The translations under genes were made by a program, and so were the position numbers. The notes beneath the pieces are model-generated. The model was given only the letters and a program-made list of their open reading frames with translations. It made no database searches and had not been told where the DNA came from. Source: Robbsia andropogonis (GTDB lineage Bacteria; Pseudomonadota; Gammaproteobacteria; Burkholderiales; Burkholderiaceae). Taken from it: a stretch of 56,194 nt of DNA. Below, in pieces: positions 50,188-56,194 of the stretch; the stretch's first letter is position 1, and each line of letters starts with the position of its first letter. Where the stretch lies: contig NZ_LAQU01000029.1 in NCBI RefSeq assembly GCF_000970345.1, positions 1 to 56,194 of the forward strand, in the 5' to 3' direction.

Positions 50188-50817
50188 CTAAAGATAGTAG
50201 GCGGTCTTGGTCATGACTTTCGCCGCCGCACGCATTGCGGCGGTAATAGGGAATGGCAGATCGATCCCCCCTGCCTCGCTAGCACTGCGCGCATGCGCCA
50301 TTTCATCGGTACGCATCTGTGCCACCACGGCGCGCGACGCCGCGTCGTTTTCGGGAAGCGTATCGAGATGCCCCTCCAGATGCTTTTCCACCTGGCGCTC
50401 GGTCTCGGCCATGAAGCCGAGGCTTACGCGGTCACCAAGCCGCCCCGCGGCGAAACCGATGGCCAACGCGCCGGCATACCACACGGGATTAAGCACACTC
50501 GGGCGAGAATTCAGCGCCTTCAGGCGCCCGGATGTCCAGGCGAGATGGTCCTCTTCCTCACGCGCCGCATGGGCGAACGCATTACGCAGCTTCTCAGAGC
50601 GTGTTGCGACCTTCTGCGCTTGGTACAACGCCTGGGCGCAGACCTCGCCTACGTGATTGACACGCATCAAGCCTGCAGCGTGCTTTTTTTCTTCCGGCGT
50701 CAGCGTGGCGTCGCTGTCCACATGTGCGGCGGCGGGGTCTGGACGTGCCGATCGTGTCACACCCGTCAGTGAACGCAGCCCGCGATCAAACTCGACGATC
50801 CAGTTGTCGAACATCAT
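50188..50817 (-). CDS. coq7: 2-octaprenyl-3-methyl-6-methoxy-1,4-benzoquinol hydroxylase Coq7/UbiF-type
   Basis: Di-iron monooxygenase for a late hydroxylation in ubiquinone synthesis. The 209 residues hold the carboxylate/His iron ligands: [35 protein letters not shown] and, at the end, [17 protein letters not shown]. Two adjacent ATGs (50817, 50814) begin [17 protein letters not shown], the family start. Its position beyond mraZ is common in Burkholderiaceae. IspB in this window supplies the prenyl tail of the same quinone. Confidence 0.93.
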   Translation of the reverse strand: MMFDNWIVEFDRGLRSLTGVTRSARPDPAAAHVDSDATLTPEEKKHAAGLMRVNHVGEVCAQALYQAQKVATRSEKLRNAFAHAAREEEDHLAWTSGRLKALNSRPSVLNPVWYAGALAIGFAAGRLGDRVSLGFMAETERQVEKHLEGHLDTLPENDAASRAVVAQMRTDEMAHARSASEAGGIDLPFPITAAMRAAAKVMTKTAYYL

Positions 50818-50903
50818 GCACCCTGCGAGAAAGACAATAGCGCATGGTAACAAAGGTTCGCCAGGACAGCGTGACACCGAGCGGGTGCGTGTAGCGCCGA
50901 TGA

Positions 50904-52667
50904 CTAAGGCAGTTCGCGCAATTCGCGCCGCAGAATCTTGCCAACCGGCGTTTTCGGTAACGTCTCCCGGAACACGATCTTTCGCGGCATCTTGTACCCG
51001 GTCAGGCGTTCACGGCAATATGCCAGCACAGCAGCCTCATCAAGTCGCGGATCACGACGAACGATGAAAAGCTTGACCGACTCACCGGTACGGGCGTCCG
51101 GCACACCGATGGCGGCCACTTCCGCCACGCCGTCAAGCGATGACACGACATCCTCGATCTCATTTGGATACACGTTGAAACCGGAGACCAGGATCATGTC
51201 CTTCTTGCGGTCGACTAATTTCAAGTTACCTTCGGCATCGAAGCGCGCGATATCGCCAGTACGGAAATAGCCATCCGACGTCATCGCGGCGCGCGTTTCA
51301 TCGGGACGTTGCCAATAGCCTGCCATTACCTGCGGCCCCTTGACGCACAGCTCGCCGGATTCGCCGTAGGCCACTTCAGCGTCATCGGCACCCCGAATCG
51401 AGACGTCGGTGGAGGGCATCGGCATGCCAATCGACCCGCTGAAGGCAGATGCGATGGTGGACGTGCAACTGACAATCGGCGAGGTTTCCGACAGCCCGTA
51501 TCCCTCTACCAGCACCCGTCCCGTCAATGCCTCCCATCGCTTGGCAACAGCCTCCTGTACCGCCATTCCCCCACCGATGGCCACGATGAGATTCGAGAAA
51601 TTCGCCTTACCGATATCGGGATGATTCAGCAGCGCGTTGTATAGCGTGTTGACGGCAGGGAAAATATTGACGGGATGGCGACGCAGGACTTTGATAACCG
51701 CAGGCAGGTCGCGCGGATTGGGTATCAGCAGGATCTTGCCGCCAATGCGAAGCGGAAAGATGCCGCACACCGTCAATGCGAAGATGTGATAAAGCGGCAA
51801 CGCCGCTGCTATCACCATCGGCATAGCCTGTCCCCGATCCGTCAGTTGCGCAACCGCGGGGCCAAACCAGGCCTCGGCCTGCAACACGTTGGCGAGCAGG
51901 TTGCGGTGCAACAGCACGGCACCCTTCGCCACGCCGGTGGTACCCCCCGTATATTGAAGGACGGCAATATCGTCCGGTGACAAGGGCACCGCCACCGCAC
52001 CACGCTGCCGGCCAATCGACAACGCGGCATGCCAGCCATTGTGCTGGGGAAGGTCCCACTCTGGCACGGCCTTCTTGATGTGCCGCAGAACGAAATCGAT
52101 CACCCTGCCTTTTGGCCCGAGCATCGCACCAACCGACGTCACCAGCACATGGCGAATCACGGTTTCCGAAAGCGCCTTCTGCAACGTGGCGGCGAAGTTC
52201 TCGAGGATGACGATCGCCTCGGCCCCACTGTCGCGGAGCTGCTGTGCGAGTTCACGCGGTGTATAGAGCGGATTGACATTGACGATGACGCATCCGGCCC
52301 GCATCGCGCCGTACAGCGCCACCGGATACTGCAAAACGTTTGGCAGCATGATCGCCAGTCGCGCCCCTTTTTTCAACCCAAGCGACTGGACCCAGCCTGC
52401 AAACGCTTCCGCATCGTCGGCAAGCCGTTGATAGCTGATCGCCTGTCCCAAACAGACGAATGCCTCACGCTGGGCATACTTCCGGCAACTGTCCTCGATC
52501 AGGCTGACGAGCGTCTCGCCTGGCGTCAGCGAGATCTCCGCCGGCACCCCCTTTGGATAGCGCGCGACCCACGGCCGCGCTGGTCGCGTCGCGGCACCGG
52601 AAGCAGGAGGCGCCCCCTCGACGGACCGCGCCTCACCAGCCACATTTGCGTACTGCGTAGTCTCCAT
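50904..52667 (-). CDS. Long-chain fatty acid (acyl)-CoA ligase, FadD type
   Basis: AMP-forming acyl-CoA synthetase of 587 residues. ANL-family motifs are complete: AMP-binding [81 protein letters not shown] and the catalytic Lys in [12 protein letters not shown]. It is closest in style to FadD-type long-chain ligases, but chain length cannot be read. ATG 52667 is chosen because GGTGGAG lies 7 nt upstream; ATG 52688 would add seven residues. It follows an inverted-repeat-containing upstream region. Confidence 0.88.
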   Translation of the reverse strand: METTQYANVAGEARSVEGAPPASGAATRPARPWVARYPKGVPAEISLTPGETLVSLIEDSCRKYAQREAFVCLGQAISYQRLADDAEAFAGWVQSLGLKKGARLAIMLPNVLQYPVALYGAMRAGCVIVNVNPLYTPRELAQQLRDSGAEAIVILENFAATLQKALSETVIRHVLVTSVGAMLGPKGRVIDFVLRHIKKAVPEWDLPQHNGWHAALSIGRQRGAVAVPLSPDDIAVLQYTGGTTGVAKGAVLLHRNLLANVLQAEAWFGPAVAQLTDRGQAMPMVIAAALPLYHIFALTVCGIFPLRIGGKILLIPNPRDLPAVIKVLRRHPVNIFPAVNTLYNALLNHPDIGKANFSNLIVAIGGGMAVQEAVAKRWEALTGRVLVEGYGLSETSPIVSCTSTIASAFSGSIGMPMPSTDVSIRGADDAEVAYGESGELCVKGPQVMAGYWQRPDETRAAMTSDGYFRTGDIARFDAEGNLKLVDRKKDMILVSGFNVYPNEIEDVVSSLDGVAEVAAIGVPDARTGESVKLFIVRRDPRLDEAAVLAYCRERLTGYKMPRKIVFRETLPKTPVGKILRRELRELP

Positions 52668-52824
52668 CTCTGTCTCCACCCGACCCATGTCACATTGTTG
52701 TCGCGCTGTGGCGGCGTCGACGCATTTTTATCGGTCCCATGTCGCATCAACCACGCGCGGTGCGGCGTTTCGCGTACAACGTCGCGCGCCGGCGTCAAGC
52801 CGCGTCCCGGAACAACGATCCTGG

Positions 52825-52850
52825 AAAGACGGTCTTTTTAGCATGACCGT
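52825..52850. promoter_or_regulatory. Overlapping palindromes upstream of the acyl-CoA ligase
   Basis: AAAGAC-G-GTCTTT (52825-52837) overlaps a wider inverted repeat ACGGTC (52829-52834) / GACCGT (52845-52850). The minus strand reads AACGAACGGTC, reminiscent of TetR-type fatty-acid regulator sites. The rest of the 399-bp stretch 52668-53066 shows no gene. Confidence 0.4.
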
Positions 52851-53066
52851 TCGTTTTCAGCATCGTAACGGGCCGTTCGGCCCAGGGCAAGTGATTAGAT
52901 CCGGGCCTCGGTCTGGATCTACGCCGCCCCTATCGCACTTGGAGAATTGCGTGGCACGCACAGGCGTTATTCGCGCCACACACTTGCACGCTCCTTATCG
53001 CGTTGGTCTTTTAAGGAGCAATGTGAAAGCCCGCGCGCGGAACGTCACATGTGCGCCCGGCACGCA

Positions 53067-55238
53067 CTAGGCACTTACCTCAGCCGATTTGGCCATGGGA
53101 GCAACCTCGACAAGACAATCGTAGAAGGATGCCGAATTGCCCAAGTCAGTAAGCGCCTGACTGGTTAATTCATTGACATTACGTCCATCCGAGGCCAGCT
53201 TGCGCCACCAGATGCCCATGCCGACAACCACCCCGTTCCGGGCACGGTCGCTGACATCCGCGCGCGCGGTCAATGCGCCACGATCGTTGAAAATTCGCAC
53301 CTGCTCCCCGTCGACGATGCCTCGCACGGCCGCATCGTCAGGATGAATCTCGATACGCGGGACTTTTTCCGTCTTGCGCAGACTTTCGATATTGACGAAG
53401 GTCGAGTTCAGGAAATGACGTGCAGGCGGCGAAATCATCGCCAATGGAAACCGCCGGGCGAGTGCCGGATCTCGCTCTCGGGACTCCCGCGGAGGCAGGT
53501 AATCAGGAAGGGGGTCCTGTCCGAGTGCGGCCAGGGTTGATGAGACGAACTCGCACTTACCGGACGGCGTACGGAAGCCGCCTTGGGCGAATGGCGCATC
53601 GGGCAGCGTCAGCCGCGCCCAACCGTCACGCTGCAATTGGGCCGCGTCAACACCGCCCATTAACGGATCGTCCCAGCGAAACGCCTGTTCGAGCAATGCT
53701 TGGTCGCTGTCAAACAATGCCGGCTCCGTCAACCCCATTGCGCCGGCAATACCCCGAAAGATCTCCGTATTCGGCTTCGCGTCGGCCAGCGGCGCGATGG
53801 ATGGTTGGTTCACCATGACATAGGTGTGCCCATAGGATTTATGGACATCCAGATGTTCGAGCTGGGTAGTTGCCGGTAACAGCAGATCCGCGTAGTCGGC
53901 GGTATCCGTCTGAAAATGTTCGAGAACGATGGTGAAGAGATCCTCACGCGCAAAACCCGCGACGACCTTGCGCGAATCCGGCGCAACTGCCACGGGGTTC
54001 GAATTGTAGACGATGATCGCCTCCACCTTGGCGCCAAAGTCCCGCCCATCGTTCATGCCTGCGACAATGCCACCTGGATGGGTCAACGCGTCGCCGATGG
54101 CGCTCATATTGATGCTGCGCGGAATCTTGCCGGCAGGCAGCAGGTCCGGACGTTGGAGACGCACGTCATCCACCGGTGCATAGCCCGATGTAGACAGCAG
54201 CAGGCCACCCGCACGGTGCCGCCAGGCACCCGTCAGCGACGGCAGGCAGGCAATCGCGCGGACGGCGTTTCCACCACCGTAGACACGTTGCATCCCGTAA
54301 TTCAGTCGGATCATGGACCGTTTTGACGCACCATACGCGTTGGCAAGCCCCAGCAATTGGGAAACAGGGATGTCACACGTTTCCGCGACCCGCGCGGGTG
54401 GCCAGGCTGCGGCACGCTCCCGCAGCGCGTCGAATCCGATGGCGTAACGTGCGACGTAGTCTTCGTCCACGGCACCATTCTCGATCAAGAGATGGATCAC
54501 ACCGAGTGCCAGCGCGCCATCCGTACCCGGGCGCAACGCGATGTGCTCATGACATTTCTCCGCGCTCAGCGAGCGATAGGGGTCGATCGCGATAAGCGTA
54601 GCACCACGTCGCTTCGCTTCCTGCGCACGTGTCCAGAAATGCAGACTCGACGTAACGGGGTTGCTCCCCCAGATTACGATCAGATCGCTTTCCTCGGTGA
54701 ACTCGACCCGTGCACCGATGCTACCGCCATAGGTATGTTTCAGTCCCGCCGCACCTGCCGACGCGCAAATCGTCCGTTCGAGCCGGGATGCACCGAGCAC
54801 ATTCCACAGTCGCGCCGCGATGGACTCTCCTTGGAGCAACCCCATCGTCCCGGCATAGCTGTAGGGCAAAATCCCCTCTGGGTCACGCGCGGCGATTTCA
54901 CGGAGCTTATCGGCCGCGAGTTGGTAGGCGACATCCCAACTGATCGGCTCGAATTGGCCACTGCCCTTGGGCCCGACCCGGCGCATCGGCTGCGTCAGGC
55001 GGTCACGGTGGTAGGTCCGCTCCGTGTAGCGTGACACCTTCGTGCACAACACACCTTGTGTTGGTGGATGATCTGGGTCGCCCTTCACCGCGATCGCCTT
55101 TCCATCCTGTACCGTGATGCGCATGGCACACGTATCCGGGCAATCGTGCGGGCAGACGCCGCGCACCGAGTGTGCTGTCGATTCCACGACCGGGTGTGCG
55201 ATCCCTGAGGAACTGTCGATGCGTTCGGATGAGGACAT
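53067..55238 (-). CDS. Molybdopterin-dependent oxidoreductase (DMSO reductase family)
   Basis: A 723-residue molybdo-bis-MGD enzyme. An N-terminal [4Fe-4S] site is formed by C29, C33, C37 and C65 (VCPHDCPDTCAM ... GVLCTK). Molybdopterin domains follow: SWDVAYQLAADKLREIA, TICASAGAAGLKHTYGG (C158 is the likely Mo ligand by alignment logic), VIWGSNPVTSSLHFWTRAQE and PATTQLEHLDVHKSYGHTYV, and a C-terminal MGD-binding domain (RIEIHPDDAAVRGIVDGEQV). No Tat signal, electron-transfer subunit, membrane anchor or chaperone gene is adjacent, so it is probably a soluble cytoplasmic enzyme. The substrate is unknown. Confidence 0.85.
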   Translation of the reverse strand: MSSSERIDSSSGIAHPVVESTAHSVRGVCPHDCPDTCAMRITVQDGKAIAVKGDPDHPPTQGVLCTKVSRYTERTYHRDRLTQPMRRVGPKGSGQFEPISWDVAYQLAADKLREIAARDPEGILPYSYAGTMGLLQGESIAARLWNVLGASRLERTICASAGAAGLKHTYGGSIGARVEFTEESDLIVIWGSNPVTSSLHFWTRAQEAKRRGATLIAIDPYRSLSAEKCHEHIALRPGTDGALALGVIHLLIENGAVDEDYVARYAIGFDALRERAAAWPPARVAETCDIPVSQLLGLANAYGASKRSMIRLNYGMQRVYGGGNAVRAIACLPSLTGAWRHRAGGLLLSTSGYAPVDDVRLQRPDLLPAGKIPRSINMSAIGDALTHPGGIVAGMNDGRDFGAKVEAIIVYNSNPVAVAPDSRKVVAGFAREDLFTIVLEHFQTDTADYADLLLPATTQLEHLDVHKSYGHTYVMVNQPSIAPLADAKPNTEIFRGIAGAMGLTEPALFDSDQALLEQAFRWDDPLMGGVDAAQLQRDGWARLTLPDAPFAQGGFRTPSGKCEFVSSTLAALGQDPLPDYLPPRESRERDPALARRFPLAMISPPARHFLNSTFVNIESLRKTEKVPRIEIHPDDAAVRGIVDGEQVRIFNDRGALTARADVSDRARNGVVVGMGIWWRKLASDGRNVNELTSQALTDLGNSASFYDCLVEVAPMAKSAEVSA

Positions 55239-55338
55239 AGATCAGACTCTCACTAACCTCAAAGGCGGATGTAATAAACGACACGGCGATTTTCCCGCGC
55301 CATCGTGACCTATTTCGCGCCATGGGGAAGCTGACCGA

Positions 55339-55360
55339 TTGGCCTTGATGAATAGGCCAA
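55339..55360. promoter_or_regulatory. Inverted repeat upstream of the molybdopterin enzyme
   Basis: TTGGCCT (55339-55345) / AGGCCAA (55354-55360) with an 8-nt spacer, in the 208-bp gap between the transglycosylase and the oxidoreductase. A minus-strand TACAAT (55403-55398) upstream could be a -10 box. Operator or hairpin cannot be told apart. Confidence 0.35.
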
Positions 55361-55446
55361 ACGCTCGCACGCTTTCGCATGCCTTGGCCACGCGTGTATT
55401 GTAGTATTTTTTCAGATTTACCCTGCTCCACGCGTGCCCTGCCGCA

Positions 55447-55998
55447 TCAATAAGCTCGGAAAGCAACAGGCCGAACGCCGGACTTCGTCGCGAGGAGATG
55501 GGCGTAGCATGCCCATACCTTATCGATATAACGACGACGAGCGGAGGCCCTCGCAGTTGCGCTGCCAGCGTTATAGGCACCTACGGCGTACCAACCGTAA
55601 CCGTGTCGCGCAATCAGCGCTGCGAGGATCTCGGCGGCCACCATCACGGAAAGGCAGGGCTGGGCCATGAGCCGCCGCTCATCGATTCCGCGTGCCTTTA
55701 AATGAGGAAGATGCATGCTATTTATCTGCATCAATCCGATGTCGCGCGTGCCATTGGCATTGTGATGCATCGCATTGGGTTGGAGATTCGACTCCACCGT
55801 CGCAATGGCTTCCAGCAAAAGCGGATCGATACGATGCACCTGCCCCGCGGTTTCAAAGCAGAACGCTGCGGCGAGGCGAAAAATGGACAATGGCAACGCG
55901 ACGATCAATTGCCGAACCAACCTGACCTTGAAGGGAATTTGACGCCTGCAGCCGATTCCGATCCGGTTGGTGCAAGGGTGCATGACACATATCGACAT
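55447..55998 (-). CDS. Small lytic transglycosylase (SLT, IagB/VirB1-like)
   Basis: A 183-residue SLT-domain protein that would cleave periplasmic peptidoglycan. A signal-peptide-like stretch (VRLVRQLIVALPLSIFRLAAA, about 25-45) precedes the domain. The domain has the catalytic Glu in LEAIATVESNL (E69), then RDIGLMQINSMHLPHL and WYAVGAYNAGSATA. This compact layout resembles IagB/IpgF/VirB1 transglycosylases tied to secretion systems, but no secretion genes are visible here. The ATG at 55998 has GAGAG upstream; a later GTG near residue 25 would give a more ordinary signal peptide. Confidence 0.8.
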   Translation of the reverse strand: MSICVMHPCTNRIGIGCRRQIPFKVRLVRQLIVALPLSIFRLAAAFCFETAGQVHRIDPLLLEAIATVESNLQPNAMHHNANGTRDIGLMQINSMHLPHLKARGIDERRLMAQPCLSVMVAAEILAALIARHGYGWYAVGAYNAGSATARASARRRYIDKVWACYAHLLATKSGVRPVAFRAY

Positions 55999-56194
55999 CG
56001 TTCAATCTCTCGAAGCCCAGTTACCTCGATGATCGACAAAAGAAGCGAGGTCGACTATGGGAGATCGCCTAGAGAACGGATTTTTGACTGAAGGGCCGAA
56101 GGAATATTGCCGAAGCGCGCTGGGGCGATGGGTAAGTTGATAGATTGGGGGAGAGTGGTAGCGATGCAAGGCGGGTTTCGCTGCGAACCTTGAT
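55999..56194. other. Window end, no gene recognised
   Basis: The last ~196 bp upstream of the transglycosylase show no convincing frame on either strand. Confidence 0.5.

Noticed and set aside
50109-50192. A 27-codon frame beginning MSDAEWARVSDN, reminiscent of transposase N-termini
   Set aside because: Too short, no inverted ends and no further transposase sequence; likeness to IS5-type starts is probably chance.

Overview
The window is a 56 kb piece of a GC-rich chromosome, almost certainly from a Burkholderiaceae-type betaproteobacterium. The evidence is gene order and protein character: ampD-ccsA-ffh, proS-rppH-CNP1, proB-obgE-rpmA-rplU-ispB, pilB-pilC-pilD-coaE-zapD-yacG, secA, lpxC and a complete dcw (division and cell wall) cluster followed by coq7. 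MurE carries the DNPR motif of meso-diaminopimelate-adding enzymes, so the envelope is Gram-negative with mDAP peptidoglycan. I do not assign a genus. Many proteins are longer than their family norm because of low-complexity Ala/Gly/Asp/Ser-rich inserts or tails (MurD, MurE, MurG, FtsL, PilD, RppH, CcsA).

Layout. 1-1770 (minus): 5'-truncated view of ampD, a PP0621-type small membrane protein and a CcsA/YpjD-type cytochrome assembly protein, chained by start/stop overlaps. 1836-3902 (plus): ffh and a hypoxanthine-type phosphoribosyltransferase. 4008-5780 (minus): proS. 6033-7623 (plus): rppH and a CNP1-like exported protein. 7684-11092 (minus): rplU-rpmA, with a strong promoter and terminator, then obgE-proB. 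11326-13718 (plus): ispB and a GT87 membrane glycosyltransferase. 13798-13874: tRNA-Pro(CGG) with its own promoter and terminator. 14184-15470: a CNNM/CorC-type membrane protein. 15564-21232 (plus): pilB/gspE-, pilC/gspF- and pilD-like genes, coaE, zapD, yacG. 21307-26928 (minus): secA, argJ, a DUF815-type ATPase and a mutT-type NUDIX gene. 27200-27790 (plus): dciA. 27940-49467 (minus): the dcw cluster in canonical order mraZ-rsmH-ftsL-ftsI-murE-murF-mraY-murD-ftsW-murG-murC-ddl-ftsQ-ftsA-ftsZ, then lpxC. 50188-55998 (minus): coq7, an acyl-CoA ligase, a molybdopterin oxidoreductase and a small lytic transglycosylase.

How the genes work together. Most of the window serves envelope growth and division: lipid II synthesis (MurC-G, MraY, Ddl), septal synthesis (FtsW, FtsI), the divisome (FtsA/L/Q/Z, ZapD), LPS commitment (LpxC), the export motor (SecA, Ffh) and polyprenyl or quinone supply (IspB, Coq7). 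Nearly every dcw junction is an ATGA overlap, implying translational coupling. The breaks before mraY, before ftsA, before ftsZ and after ftsZ are where I see hairpins or free leader sequence. A promoter with three MraZ-type 10-bp boxes lies upstream of mraZ.

No insertion sequence, prophage, CRISPR array, rRNA or clear accessory island is visible. I found no convincing novel multi-gene system. The most worthwhile signals are non-coding structures (the ftsA-ftsZ double hairpin, a two-tier inverted repeat after ftsZ, paired TTACGTcACGTAA palindromes upstream of obgE, an orphan operator-like palindrome near coq7) and the large acidic insertion in MurD.
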